64,000 nucleotides of DNA from Hyphomicrobiales bacterium (GCA_016713235.1 JADJPN010000001.1:1-64000), one strand, 5' to 3'; positions 35,531 through 45,032 are shown, counted from the first letter of the stretch. Made by a program: numbers and translations. The notes: generated by a model not told the origin, from the sequence alone.

Positions 35531-36976
35531 TCACTCCGCCGGAAGCGGCTTGGCTTTTGCGAAGGCATCCTCAGCCTTCGGCGCATCGGGCAGATAGCCG
35601 CGCGCCGTCAGCAAATGAAAGCGCGTGACCAGGAGGACGCAATAGACGATCAGGCCGATCGTGAAGCCGATCCAGACGCCCGTGACGCCATAGCCAAGCG
35701 GAAACGCCAGCGCATAGAGCCCACCGAAACCCACAACCCAGAAGCTGAAGGCGGCAAGCAGCATCGGGATTTTCGTGTCGTTCAAGCCGCGCAATGCGCC
35801 GGCCATCGCGGTCTGTGCGCCATCGGCGACAAAGAAGGTCGCGCCTAACAGTAGCAGCCAGGACGCGATCGAAACGATCTGCGTGGAATCGCTCATGTCG
35901 GCGTCCATGAAGAACGCCGGAAGCTCGGCACGGAACACGACCACGATGACGGTCATGATTGTCATGAAGCCGAATGCAAGACCGAGCGCCACGAAGCCAG
36001 CAAGCCGCGCGCCTGCCGGATTCTTCCGTCCGGCTTCCTGACCGACGCGCACGGTCGCGGCCAGCGAAATGCCGAATGGAATCATGAAGAGAATCGCGGC
36101 GATCTGGAGCGCGATCTGGTGCGCGGCGAGCGCACTCGATCCGAACAGGCCGACGACAAGGCCGGCGCCGCCGAACAAGCCGTACTCGAGCAGGAACGTC
36201 AGCGCCATCGGCGTGCCGATCGCAACGAGTTGCTTCATCAGATGGCTGTCGTAGCGCCAGAACTTCCCGAGCACCTGATATTTTTTGAAAGGGTGCTGGC
36301 TGTAGCAAACCCAAAGCGCCGCCGCGCACATGCCGAGATTGGCAACCGTGGTCGCAACGCCCGCTCCCAAGATGCCGAGTTGCGGCGCGCCGTAGGCGCC
36401 AAAGATCAGCGCATAAGCGAGAATAAAATTCGCCGGCACCGCCGCGAGCGTAATCCAGAACGCGGGCTGCGGACGGTTTACCGCGCCCATGAAGCCGCGC
36501 AGCGCAATGAACCACCAAGCCGGGATCAGCGACCAGGCAAGACCCATCAAATAATCATGCGCGAGCGCCGCGGTCTTCGGCTGCTGGCCGAGCGCGAGCA
36601 GAAGCTCCTCGCCCCACAACTGACCGAGCGAAAGCGGGATGCCGAGCAACGTCGCGGCCCAGAGACCGACACGCAGCGAACGGCGCACCATGCGCGGATT
36701 GCGCGCACCGAAAGCCTGCGCGGCGAGCGGCGCCACCGCCGAAGTGAGGCCCATCCCGAACACAAAAGCCGTGAACAAAATGACGTGCGCGAGTGCGGCT
36801 GCTGCAATCGCATCGCCACCGAGGCGGCCGACCAGCGCGAGATCAGTCGTCATCATGCCAACCTGACCGAGCTGCGTCAGCGCGATTGGCAAGGCGAGCT
36901 TCACCGTCTCGGTCAGCTCGAGGCGCCAAGGGCTGGGGCCCGCCGGGAGAGCCCCGGCGGCAGGTATTTTGTTCAT
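35531..36976 (-). CDS. MATE-family multidrug/cation antiporter (NorM-like)
   Basis: 481 residues from the ATG at 36976, with about twelve hydrophobic segments in two bundles. The N-terminal helix region LPIALTQLGQVGMMTTDLAL and VGRLGGDAIAAAALAHVILF are typical MATE signatures. The second half has PMALTFLLEYGLFGGAGLVV and DGAQTAMAGALRGLNDTKIP. It exports cationic compounds in exchange for Na+ or H+. A longer frame extends upstream to 37099 but its extra residues do not resemble MATE proteins. Confidence 0.9.
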   Translation of the reverse strand: MNKIPAAGALPAGPSPWRLELTETVKLALPIALTQLGQVGMMTTDLALVGRLGGDAIAAAALAHVILFTAFVFGMGLTSAVAPLAAQAFGARNPRMVRRSLRVGLWAATLLGIPLSLGQLWGEELLLALGQQPKTAALAHDYLMGLAWSLIPAWWFIALRGFMGAVNRPQPAFWITLAAVPANFILAYALIFGAYGAPQLGILGAGVATTVANLGMCAAALWVCYSQHPFKKYQVLGKFWRYDSHLMKQLVAIGTPMALTFLLEYGLFGGAGLVVGLFGSSALAAHQIALQIAAILFMIPFGISLAATVRVGQEAGRKNPAGARLAGFVALGLAFGFMTIMTVIVVVFRAELPAFFMDADMSDSTQIVSIASWLLLLGATFFVADGAQTAMAGALRGLNDTKIPMLLAAFSFWVVGFGGLYALAFPLGYGVTGVWIGFTIGLIVYCVLLVTRFHLLTARGYLPDAPKAEDAFAKAKPLPAE

Positions 36977-37111
36977 GCCGTGCATGGATGCGCGATTTCT
37001 AGCGACTGTTGCGGCGATTAAAAGGCCATTTCGCTTTGCACTTGCCCTGCAATGGATGAATGACGCCTGAAGGCACGGAATTCCCCGCAAAGTGAGCAAG
37101 AAAAGCCAACG

Positions 37112-37840
37112 CTAGTGCTCGGCATAGAGCAGAAACTCAGCATTGCCGTCGCCACCGAGAATGGGCGACGGAATGGTGCCGCGAAGCCGCCAGCCCTGCC
37201 GCCCGACCAGTAATTCTACGCGCTGACAGACGCCCATGTGGACCTCGGAATCGCGCACAATCCCTTTCTTCACGTGCTCGCGGCCGGCTTCGAATTGCGG
37301 CTTGATCAGCGCGATCAATTCCGCGTGGGGCGCAGCAAATTGCAACGCCTTCGGAATCACGAGTTCCAGCGAAATAAAACTTACATCAATCACGATCAGC
37401 CGCGCGTCATCGGGGATCTCCGCGTCTTCCAGCTTGCGGATGTCGGTCTGCTCGAGCGAGACGACGCGTAGATCGCGCTTCAAGCGGGAGTGCAATTGAT
37501 CCGTTCCGGTATCGACCGCGTAAACTTTCGAGGCCCCGCGCGTGAGCAAAACTTCGGTGAAGCCGCCGGTCGACGCACCGACGTCCAGGCAGATTTTCCC
37601 CTTCGGATCGACTTTGAAATGATCGAGCGCGGCCTCGAGCTTCAGCGCTCCGCGCGAGACGTAAGGATGCGCGGGCGTGGCTTCGATCTGTGCATCTTCA
37701 GCAATGAGTTGCGAAACCTTGCGGACGATTTCACGATTGGCCGTCACGTTTCCCGCTTCGATCGCAGCCTGCGCTTTCGCGCGGCTTTCAAACAAGCCAC
37801 GAGCGACCAGGAGTTGGTCGGCGCGCATCGTCTTTTTCAT
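37112..37840 (-). CDS. tlyA: TlyA-family rRNA 2'-O-methyltransferase
   Basis: 242 residues. An S4 RNA-binding domain at the N-terminus (MRADQLLVARGLFESRAKAQ, NVTANREIVRKVSQLIAED) is followed by an FtsJ-like SAM domain: KICLDVGASTGGFTEVLLTR, VYAVDTGTDQLHSRLKRD, LIVIDVSFISLELVIPKAL, ELIALIKPQFEAGREHVKKG. TlyA enzymes methylate ribose in 16S and 23S rRNA; older annotations call them haemolysins. Start at 37840 (MKKTMRADQ) or 37828. It directly follows dxs (10 bp), as in many Rhizobiales. Confidence 0.9.
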   Translation of the reverse strand: MKKTMRADQLLVARGLFESRAKAQAAIEAGNVTANREIVRKVSQLIAEDAQIEATPAHPYVSRGALKLEAALDHFKVDPKGKICLDVGASTGGFTEVLLTRGASKVYAVDTGTDQLHSRLKRDLRVVSLEQTDIRKLEDAEIPDDARLIVIDVSFISLELVIPKALQFAAPHAELIALIKPQFEAGREHVKKGIVRDSEVHMGVCQRVELLVGRQGWRLRGTIPSPILGGDGNAEFLLYAEH

Positions 37841-37850
37841 AGAAGCGGAT

Positions 37851-39785
37851 TTAAGCGCGGCGCGGACGGAGAAGATTCGACTCGTCCTTACCGAAGGCAG
37901 AGAGCGCCGTCGTGACGATGCCGCGTGCGTCGAGACTAGCCTGCTCGTACATCTTCGCAGGCGTGTCGTGGTCCTGGAAAATATCCGGCAGCACCATCGG
38001 ACGAATACGCAGACCGTGATCGAGCGCGCCTTCGCGCGCCAAGAGTTCGAGCACGTGACTGCCGAAGCCGCCGACCGAACCTTCTTCAATGGTGATCAGC
38101 ACTTCGTGTTCGCGTGCAAGCCGCAGCACCAGATCGCGGTCGAGCGGCTTGGCGAAGCGCGCGTCGGCAACGGTGGCCGAAAATCCAAGCGCTGCGAGTT
38201 CGTCTGCGGCGCGCAGGCACTCCGCAAGACGCGCGCCGAGCGACAAGAGCGCAACTTTCGTACCTTCGCGAATGATGCGGCCTTTGCCGATTTCCAGCGG
38301 CTTGCCCTCTAGCGGCATTTGCACGCCGGTGCCCTCGCCGCGCGGAAAGCGGAACGCGGACGGACGGTCATCAATCGCAGCAGAGGTCGCAACCATGTGC
38401 ACGAGTTCGGCTTCATCAGCCGCCGCCATCACCACCATATCGGGCAGGCAGGCGAGATAGGCGACATCGAACGAACCCGCATGCGTCGCACCATCGGCGC
38501 CGACGAGACCCGCGCGATCGATGGCAAAGCGCACCGGCAGCTTCTGGATCGCAACGTCATGCACGACCTGATCGTATGCGCGCTGGAGGAAGGTCGAATA
38601 AATCGCGGCGAACGGTTTGTAGCCTTCGGCGGCAAGTCCGGCGGCGAAGGTCACCGCATGCTGCTCGGCAATGCCGACGTCGAACGTGCGAGCGGGAAAC
38701 TCTTTGCCGAAAATGTCGAGGCCGGTGCCGGAAGGCATCGCCGCCGTGATCGCGACGATTTTGTCGTCCTTACGCGCTTCCTTGATGAGACTCTCGGCGA
38801 AAACTTTCGTGTAGCTCGGCGCAGAAGCCTTCGACTTCGCCTGCGCGCCCGTCGCAACATCGAACTTCACGACGCCATGATATTTGTCGTCGGAAGCTTC
38901 GGCGGGTGCGTAGCCTTTGCCCTTCTGCGTGACCACATGCACAAGCACCGGGCCCGGCTCGTTGTCGCGCACGTTTTTCAAAACGGGAAGCAGATGATCG
39001 AGGTTGTGACCGTCGATCGGGCCGACATACGAGAAGCCGAGTTCTTCGAACAGCGTGCCGCCCGTGATGAAGCCGCGCCAATGCTCGATCCCGCGCGTGA
39101 TCATGTCATCGAGACGTTTGGGGAGTTGCGCCGTCACCTTCTTGCCGACGTCGCGGATCGCATTGTACGTGCGGCCGGAAATCAGACGCGAGAAATAGGC
39201 CGACAACGCCCCCACCGGAGGGGCTATCGACATGTCGTTGTCGTTCAGCACCACAATGAGACGGCTACCCGCGGCGCCCGCGTTATTCATCGCTTCATAG
39301 GCCATGCCGGCAGACATCGAACCGTCGCCGATCACGCAAACGACGTTGCGCTTCTCGCCTTTAAGGTCGCGCGCGATCGCCATCCCGAGGCCGGCGGAAA
39401 TCGAGGTCGAAGCATGCGCCGCGCCGAAGGGGTCGTATTCACTCTCCGCGCGCTTGGTGAAGCCCGACAGGCCGCCACCCATGCGCAGCGTGCGGATGCG
39501 GTCCCGGCGGCCGGTGATGATCTTGTGCGGATAGGCCTGGTGGCCGACGTCCCAGATCAAGCGGTCGTGCGGGGTATCGAAAAGATAGTGCAGCGCGACC
39601 GTCAGTTCGACCACGCCCAGCCCAGCGCCGAGATGGCCGCCCGTCACCGACACCGCGTCGATGGTCTCGAGCCGTAGTTCATCGGCGAGCTGGCGCAACG
39701 ACGTTTCCGGCAGCGCGCGGAGTTGATCCGGCGTATCGACGGTGTCGAGCAGCGGGGTGCGGGATTGCGGGCGAACTTCTGTCAT
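37851..39785 (-). CDS. dxs: 1-deoxy-D-xylulose-5-phosphate synthase
   Basis: 644 residues from the ATG at 39785. Thiamine diphosphate site GDGSMSAGMAYEAMNN near 152; WDVGHQAYPHKIITGRRD near 80; SYVGPIDGHNLDHLLPVLKN; DVGIAEQHAVTFAAGLAAEG near 370; DRAGLVGADGATHAGSFDVA near 425; and TIEEGSVGGFGSHVLELLAR near the end. It condenses pyruvate and glyceraldehyde 3-phosphate, the first step of the MEP isoprenoid pathway. No frame break. It belongs to the run deacetylase-like/xseB/dxs/tlyA on the reverse strand. Confidence 0.96.
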   Translation of the reverse strand: MTEVRPQSRTPLLDTVDTPDQLRALPETSLRQLADELRLETIDAVSVTGGHLGAGLGVVELTVALHYLFDTPHDRLIWDVGHQAYPHKIITGRRDRIRTLRMGGGLSGFTKRAESEYDPFGAAHASTSISAGLGMAIARDLKGEKRNVVCVIGDGSMSAGMAYEAMNNAGAAGSRLIVVLNDNDMSIAPPVGALSAYFSRLISGRTYNAIRDVGKKVTAQLPKRLDDMITRGIEHWRGFITGGTLFEELGFSYVGPIDGHNLDHLLPVLKNVRDNEPGPVLVHVVTQKGKGYAPAEASDDKYHGVVKFDVATGAQAKSKASAPSYTKVFAESLIKEARKDDKIVAITAAMPSGTGLDIFGKEFPARTFDVGIAEQHAVTFAAGLAAEGYKPFAAIYSTFLQRAYDQVVHDVAIQKLPVRFAIDRAGLVGADGATHAGSFDVAYLACLPDMVVMAAADEAELVHMVATSAAIDDRPSAFRFPRGEGTGVQMPLEGKPLEIGKGRIIREGTKVALLSLGARLAECLRAADELAALGFSATVADARFAKPLDRDLVLRLAREHEVLITIEEGSVGGFGSHVLELLAREGALDHGLRIRPMVLPDIFQDHDTPAKMYEQASLDARGIVTTALSAFGKDESNLLRPRRA

Positions 39786-39882
39786 TGCAGGCGAAACTAT
39801 CAGCGTTTTTCGAGGCTTATACAAGGCAACGAGTGCCGCAGGACAAGTCTTTGAGGCCGTTGGGCTTCGCAATTAGCTGTGA

Positions 39883-40146
39883 TCAATCCTGGTCCAGCGG
39901 CGCGGAACCCGTGGGCTTGCCCTTGGTGTCGAGCGCGATCTTTTCGACCCGCGCCTCCGCATCCTTCAGGAGCGCATCACAGCGCTTTTTCAGCATTTCG
40001 CCCCGCTCGTAAATTTTGATCGAATCCTCGAGTGGCACGTTGCCACTCTCGAGCTTGCCGACGATCTGTTCGAGCTCGGCGAGCGCCTTTCGAAGGGCAT
40101 GCCGGCGACATCCCCGTTCGCGTCTTTGGTGTCTTTTGCCATTCAC
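39883..40146 (-). CDS. xseB: Exodeoxyribonuclease VII small subunit
   Basis: 87 residues. The core ALAELEQIVGKLESGNVPLE, DSIKIYERGEMLKKRCDALL, KDAEARVEKIAL is the standard XseB helical hairpin. It associates with XseA to degrade single-stranded DNA. It follows the deacetylase-like gene by 12 bp and precedes dxs by 97 bp. A slightly shorter start is possible, as the first 15 residues are not conserved. Confidence 0.9.
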   Translation of the reverse strand: MNGKRHQRRERGCRRHALRKALAELEQIVGKLESGNVPLEDSIKIYERGEMLKKRCDALLKDAEARVEKIALDTKGKPTGSAPLDQD

Positions 40147-40158
40147 TCAAAATTCCGT

Positions 40159-41088
40159 TCAGGCACGCATCAGCGTGCGGACATGCGCGCCCGCGGAACG
40201 GGCTAAACCCTCCAGATCATAACCGCCTTCGAGCAAGGATACGACCCTGCCCTTGGCGTGTTTGTCGGCGAGGTCCATGAGCTTCCCCGTCACCCAGGCG
40301 AAGTCTTCCTCGACGAGATTGAGGTTAGCCAGCGGATCGTTGCGGTGCGCGTCGAACCCTGCCGAGATCACGACCAGATCGGGCTGGAAGTTATTGATGC
40401 GCGGCAGGATCACGCTCTCTAACGCTTCCCTGAACTGCGTACCGCTGTCGCCGGCGGAAAGCGGCGCGTTGACGATTGTGTTGCGGGCACCAGTTTCACT
40501 CTTCGCGCCGGTGCCGGGATAAAGCGGCATCTGGTGGGTCGACGAATAGAGCACCGCCGGGTCGTTCCAGAAAATGTCCTGCGTACCGTTACCGTGATGC
40601 ACATCGAAATCGACGATCGCGACACGCTCGGCGCCGTGCTTCTTCTGCGCGTGGCGCGCAGCGATCGCGGCATTGTTGAAAAAGCAGAAGCCCATCGGCG
40701 TCGCGGTCTCGGCATGATGGCCCGGCGGACGCATGGCCACGAAGGCATTGCCCGCCTTGCCGGCGAAGACTTCGTCGACGGCATAAACGGCACCGCCGAC
40801 CGCGCGCATGATCGGCTCCCAGCTTTTCGCGGAAATCACCGTATCGCCGTCAATGTGCACCGCGCCTTCGGCCGGGACGATCTCGCGCAGCTTCTCCGCG
40901 TATTCCGCGGGATGTGCGAGCGTCACCACGTCGAGCTCCGCTAGCGGAGCCTCTTCGCGGGCGAGCATCGAATAGGTTGCTCTGCCGAACTCCTCGTTCA
41001 AGGCACGGATGCGATCCGCGCGCTCGGGGTGGCCGGACGGTGTTGCATGATTGAGCGCGGAAGGATGCGTAAGGAAGAGTGTTGTCAT
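40159..41088 (-). CDS. Histone deacetylase-like amidohydrolase (AcuC/AphA class)
   Basis: 309 residues. The active-site elements of the zinc arginase/deacetylase fold are present: RPPGHHAETATPMGFCFFNN (twin His), IVDFDVHHGNGTQDIFW (Asp and His zinc ligands), SAGFDAHRNDPLANLN (second Asp), and SLLEGGYDLEGLARS near the end. Bacterial relatives deacetylate acetylpolyamines or acetylated proteins such as acetyl-CoA synthetase. The specific substrate is not known. It heads the reverse-strand run with xseB, dxs and tlyA. Confidence 0.9.
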   Translation of the reverse strand: MTTLFLTHPSALNHATPSGHPERADRIRALNEEFGRATYSMLAREEAPLAELDVVTLAHPAEYAEKLREIVPAEGAVHIDGDTVISAKSWEPIMRAVGGAVYAVDEVFAGKAGNAFVAMRPPGHHAETATPMGFCFFNNAAIAARHAQKKHGAERVAIVDFDVHHGNGTQDIFWNDPAVLYSSTHQMPLYPGTGAKSETGARNTIVNAPLSAGDSGTQFREALESVILPRINNFQPDLVVISAGFDAHRNDPLANLNLVEEDFAWVTGKLMDLADKHAKGRVVSLLEGGYDLEGLARSAGAHVRTLMRA

Positions 41089-41121
41089 TATCTGTTTTCT
41101 TGATCGTTTTCTTGCCCGATC

Positions 41122-41997
41122 TTAGCCCGCCGCCTTGCGCGCAGCCAAGCTTACGCCCGCGGGCGCGGGGATATTGTCGGGTACGAAGAAATCCACCTGA
41201 AGCGATTGCGCGGGATTGACGCGATATTTGTCGAAATCGGTTACGCCCTCACCCGCAAGGAACGTGTCGTCGATCAGGAAGTTCCCGCTGAACTCGCGCG
41301 ATGGCTTCTCGAAGATTCGCACCGCGGCGTCGGCGAGAATATCCGGTGTGCGCGAGCGCTGCATCAGCGTGTCGCCGCCGAGGAGATTGTTCACGGCGGC
41401 GGTGGCAATCGTGGTGCGCGGCCAGAGCGCGTTCACTGCGATGCCTTTCGATTTCAATTCACCCGACAGGCCGAGCACGACAAGGCTCATGCCGTATTTC
41501 GCCATGGTGTAGCCGGTGTGCGGCGCGAACCACTTCTGCTGCATATCGAGCGGCGGCGACATCATCAGGATATGCGGGCTTTTCGCTTTTTCGAGGAACG
41601 GAATCGCGAATTTCGAGACGACGAAAGTGCCGCGCGTGTTGATCTGGTGCATCAGGTCGAAACGCTTCATGTCGAGTTGCGTGGTCGGCAGAAGCTGGAT
41701 CGCGCTTGCATTATTAATGACAATGTCGATGCCGCCGAACCTGTCGGCGGTCTTCTTCATCGCTTCGTTGACGTTCACTTCGTCGCGGACATCGACCACC
41801 AGCGGCAACGCCTTGCCGCCGGCTTTTTCGACTTCTTCCGCCGCGGAGTGAATCGTACCCGGCAGCTTCGGATGCGGCGTATCGGTCTTCGCGGCGATCG
41901 CAATATTCGCGCCCTCTTTCGCGGCCTTGAGCGCGATCGCAAGGCCGATGCCGCGCGAGGCGCCAGTGATGAAGAGGGTTTTGCCGGAAAGGGACAT
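41122..41997 (-). CDS. SDR-family oxidoreductase (HSDL2-like)
   Basis: 291 residues. Cofactor motif FITGASRGIGLAIALKAAKE near residue 10, IVINNASAIQLLPTTQLDMK near 90, and the Tyr/Lys pair in HTGYTMAKYGMSLV near 160. KTDTPHPKLPGTIHSAAEEV near 37 is characteristic of the hydroxysteroid-dehydrogenase-like-2 group. The sterol-carrier domain of the eukaryotic proteins is absent. It is an NAD(P)-dependent oxidoreductase, possibly in fatty acid or CoA metabolism; the gene upstream encodes an acyl-CoA dehydrogenase on the same strand. Confidence 0.87.
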   Translation of the reverse strand: MSLSGKTLFITGASRGIGLAIALKAAKEGANIAIAAKTDTPHPKLPGTIHSAAEEVEKAGGKALPLVVDVRDEVNVNEAMKKTADRFGGIDIVINNASAIQLLPTTQLDMKRFDLMHQINTRGTFVVSKFAIPFLEKAKSPHILMMSPPLDMQQKWFAPHTGYTMAKYGMSLVVLGLSGELKSKGIAVNALWPRTTIATAAVNNLLGGDTLMQRSRTPDILADAAVRIFEKPSREFSGNFLIDDTFLAGEGVTDFDKYRVNPAQSLQVDFFVPDNIPAPAGVSLAARKAAG

Positions 41998-42017
41998 TGG
42001 GTTCTCCTTATTGAGCC

Positions 42018-42172
42018 TCGTCCTGAGGAGCGCGAGCGGAGCGAACGCGTCTCGAAGGATATAGCCTACTGATCCCGGATTTATCCGAGATCAGTAATCT
42101 TGGGAACACAAGCCGGCCAGAATCGACTTGCGGTGGTTCGAGACGCGGGCTTCGCCCGCTCCTCACCATCAG
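42018..42172. repeat. Nested palindromic intergenic repeat, with copy 2 of the 12-2-12 palindrome
   Basis: Outer arms: cctcgtcctgaggagcgcga with gcgtctcgaagga (42018-42060) pairs with ggttcgagacgcgggcttcg and gctcctcaccatcagg (42133-42172). Inside lies CTGATCCCGGAT (42069-42080), tt, ATCCGAGATCAG (42083-42094), followed by acaagccggccagaatcgac. The inner part is related to 28817-28880. Repeats of the outer kind (tcgtcctgaggagc...gtctcgaagga) are widely dispersed in Bradyrhizobiaceae genomes. It fills the gap between the SDR and acyl-CoA dehydrogenase genes and may fold in mRNA. Confidence 0.75.
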
Positions 42173-42179
42173 GAATTGA

Positions 42180-43946
42180 TCAAGCCACCAGGATCGTATC
42201 GGTGTAGGAAACGGATGCTGCGCCTTCCGTTACGGTAAGTTCAAGGCCCTGCGCCTGCGTGCAGAGATTTTCCGCAAAGAAGCGCGCGATGGCGACGCGC
42301 CCGGCCGGTCCGCCTTCCATCCGCTCGGCGAGCGCGGCCTGCGCAAGATACGAACCGCCGGAAGCGAGACCGAATAGTTTCTGATACGGCGTCGCGCCCG
42401 CAAGCGCTTCGGCCTGATCGCGGTTCATCGCTTCGAACATGTATTTCGTCGCGCGCTCGAGCGCGTCGAGCGTTTCGTTCAAACGCTGCGCGGTCTTGCC
42501 GAAAGCCGGATCGTTCGACTTCGCGACTTCGTTGGCGGTGTTGCGATATTCGTTCATCAGGCGTTTGAGCGTTTCGCCGCCGCTCTGGCCGATCTTGCGG
42601 CCAACAAGGTCGATGGCCTGAATGCCGTTGGTGCCTTCATAGATCGCGGTGATGCGTGCGTCGCGCATGTGCTGCGCAGCACCGGTTTCCTCGATGAAGC
42701 CCATGCCGCCATGCACCTGCACGCCGAGGGTCGCCGCTTCCATGCCGGCTTCGGTCGAGAACGACTTTGCAATCGGAGTGAGCAGACTTGCTTCTTCGCT
42801 CGCCTGCTTCTTCGCCGCCGGATCGCTGCTGCTATGCGCAAGATCGAGCGCGGAAGCGGTGCGCAGACAAATTGCGCGCGAAGCATTGGTAAGCGCGCGC
42901 ATGGTCATCAGCATGCGCTTCACATCCGGGTGCTCGCCGATCGGGCTCAGATCCTTCGAGCCCGGCGCCTTGCCCTGCTTCCTGTCACGCGAATATTGCA
43001 GTGCCTGCTGGGTCGCGCGCTCTGCAATCGCCACACCTTGCACGCCGACGCCGAGGCGCGCGTTGTTCATCATCGTGAACATGCAATTGAGACCCTTGTT
43101 CTCGTCGCCGACGAGATACCCGGTCGCGCCGCCTTCATCGCCATAGACCATGACGCAGGTCGGAGACGCATGAATGCCGAGCTTGTGCTCGACCGACTGG
43201 CAGCGCACGTCGTTACGCTTGCCGAGGCTACCATCCTTGTTCACGAGAAACTTCGGCACGAGGAAAAGCGAAATGCCTTTCGTGCCCGCGGGCGCATCGG
43301 GCAAGCGCGCGAGCACGAGATGGATAATGTTATCCGTCATGTCGTGTTCGCCGTAGGTGATAAAAATCTTGGTCCCGGAAATCTTGTAGGTACCGTCACC
43401 CTGCGGCACGGCCTTGGTGCGCAGGTTCGCAAGATCCGAGCCCGATTGCGGTTCGGTGAGCTGCATGGTGCCCGGCCATTCGCCGCTCACCATTTTTTCG
43501 AGATAGGTTTTCTTCAGCTCTTCGGAGCCGTGCGCATCAAGCGCATCCACGCCCGCGAAGGTGAGCAGCGGGCAAAGCCCGAACGACATCGCAGCCGAAC
43601 TCCAGAATTCGAACGCGGCGGACGCGACCATGACCGGCAGCCCCTGCCCGCCATACTCCACCGGACCCGAGAGCCCGTTCCAGCCGCCTGCGATCCAATC
43701 CTTGTAGGCTTCCTTCCAGCCCGGCGGCGTCACCACAACGCCGTTGACCAATTTGGAGCCGATCTGGTCGGCCTGACGGTTCAGCGGCGCGAGCCGCTCG
43801 GCGGCGAACTTGCCCGCCTCTTCCAGCACCGACTGCACAAGATCGAGCGAGAGATCGGCCTGCGCGCCCTTGCCCGCGATCTCATTCAGGCTGGTGCAAT
43901 GCTCCATGAAGAAAAGCGTTTCGGAAACCGGCGCGCGATAGGTCAT
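42180..43946 (-). CDS. Acyl-CoA dehydrogenase (DmdC-like, with C-terminal extension)
   Basis: 588 residues from the ATG at 43946 (ribosome site gggaga). Longer than classical acyl-CoA dehydrogenases (about 380), as in the 3-methylmercaptopropionyl-CoA dehydrogenase group. Motifs: MQLTEPQSGSDLANLRTKAV, YKISGTKIFITYGEHDMTDN, NDVRCQSVEHKLGIHASPTC, MMNNARLGVGVQGVAIAERA, QVHGGMGFIEETGAAQHMRD and ITAIYEGTNGIQAIDLVGRK, which contains the catalytic region (Glu of YEGTNG-type enzymes). It introduces a double bond into an acyl-CoA with FAD. Real chain specificity unknown. Confidence 0.9.
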   Translation of the reverse strand: MTYRAPVSETLFFMEHCTSLNEIAGKGAQADLSLDLVQSVLEEAGKFAAERLAPLNRQADQIGSKLVNGVVVTPPGWKEAYKDWIAGGWNGLSGPVEYGGQGLPVMVASAAFEFWSSAAMSFGLCPLLTFAGVDALDAHGSEELKKTYLEKMVSGEWPGTMQLTEPQSGSDLANLRTKAVPQGDGTYKISGTKIFITYGEHDMTDNIIHLVLARLPDAPAGTKGISLFLVPKFLVNKDGSLGKRNDVRCQSVEHKLGIHASPTCVMVYGDEGGATGYLVGDENKGLNCMFTMMNNARLGVGVQGVAIAERATQQALQYSRDRKQGKAPGSKDLSPIGEHPDVKRMLMTMRALTNASRAICLRTASALDLAHSSSDPAAKKQASEEASLLTPIAKSFSTEAGMEAATLGVQVHGGMGFIEETGAAQHMRDARITAIYEGTNGIQAIDLVGRKIGQSGGETLKRLMNEYRNTANEVAKSNDPAFGKTAQRLNETLDALERATKYMFEAMNRDQAEALAGATPYQKLFGLASGGSYLAQAALAERMEGGPAGRVAIARFFAENLCTQAQGLELTVTEGAASVSYTDTILVA

Positions 43947-44024
43947 GTGTCTCTCCCGCATTTTGAAGGCCACGCTTGAGCTTCGCGCGGCCTAAGGCCA
44001 TACCGGCCCATCTTTGGAATTACA

Positions 44025-45032
44025 GTGGCCAAGGCAGCAGGACCCGTCAACGTGAGCCGAGACAGCACGAGCAAGGACACGCGAATTCTGCGCGCCGACG
44101 CTGCGGCAATCATGCAGGCCGCCGATGTCCTGCGCGCAGGCGGGCTCGCCGCTTTCCCGACCGAGACGGTGTACGGATTAGGCGCGCGTGCCGACGATCC
44201 GCGTGCGGTGGCCGCGCTTTATGCCGCCAAGGGACGTCCTTCGTTCAATCCATTGATCGCGCATGCGCGCGACATCGATGCCGCGCAGCAGCTCGGCGCA
44301 TTCAGCGAGACCGCGCTTTCGCTCGCTAAACGATTCTGGCCGGGGCCGCTGACGCTCGTGGTCAGGGCACGCGGGAACGATGCTGTCTGCGAACTTGCGC
44401 GCGCGGGACTCGATACGCTTGCGGTCCGCGTGCCTTCGCATGCGACCGCGCAAGCGCTGCTTGGTTCGGTGGATTTCCCGGTCGTTGCGCCAAGCGCAAA
44501 CCGTTCGGGGCATGTTTCGCCGACAACCGCGCAGCACGTCGCGGACGATCTCTCCGGCAAAGTTGAAATCATTCTCGATGGCGGCCCGAGCAAAGGCGGG
44601 ATCGAATCCACGATCGTCGATTGTTCAGGCACCACATCTCGTCTCCTGCGCAGTGGCGGCATTGCGCGCAGCGAAATCGAGAAAATCACCGGACCGCTCG
44701 GCAGCGCAGGCAAAGAGGAAGTCTCGGCACCCGGCATGACGGCTTCGCATTACGCGCCGAAGGCACGGCTAAGACTTGATGCGAGCGGGATTCGGGAGAA
44801 CGAAGCCTTCCTCGGCTTTGGCTTCCCTCTACCCGCGAACGTGGGCCGCGCGCGGAAAGTGTTGAACCTATCGCCGAACGCCGATCTCACCGAAGCGGCG
44901 AGCAACCTCTATGCTTACCTGCGCGAGCTCGATGCAAGCGGCGCGGCCACGATTGCAGTCGCTCCGATTCCGGGCGAAGGTCTGGGCGAAGCGATCCGGG
45001 ATCGCCTGGCCAGAGCGGCCGCGCCGAAATGA
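44025..45032 (+). CDS. L-threonylcarbamoyladenylate synthase (Sua5 type)
   Basis: 335 residues. YrdC domain at the N-terminus (LRAGGLAAFPTETVYGLGAR, LYAAKGRPSFNPLIAHARDI, FWPGPLTLVVRARGNDAVC, TLAVRVPSHATAQALLGSVD, PVVAPSANRSGHVSPTTAQH), then a linker and the C-terminal Sua5 domain (APGMTASHYAPKARLRLDAS to DRLARAAAPK). It makes threonylcarbamoyl-AMP from threonine, bicarbonate and ATP for the t6A modification of tRNA. The start is a GTG at 44025. Its stop TGA is embedded in a 23-bp repeat that also holds the start of the next gene. Confidence 0.92.
   Translation: MAKAAGPVNVSRDSTSKDTRILRADAAAIMQAADVLRAGGLAAFPTETVYGLGARADDPRAVAALYAAKGRPSFNPLIAHARDIDAAQQLGAFSETALSLAKRFWPGPLTLVVRARGNDAVCELARAGLDTLAVRVPSHATAQALLGSVDFPVVAPSANRSGHVSPTTAQHVADDLSGKVEIILDGGPSKGGIESTIVDCSGTTSRLLRSGGIARSEIEKITGPLGSAGKEEVSAPGMTASHYAPKARLRLDASGIRENEAFLGFGFPLPANVGRARKVLNLSPNADLTEAASNLYAYLRELDASGAATIAVAPIPGEGLGEAIRDRLARAAAPK

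Noticed and set aside
36977..37099. Longer N-terminus for the MATE transporter
   Set aside because: The extra 41 residues are not membrane-protein-like; MATE homology begins shortly after the ATG at 36976.
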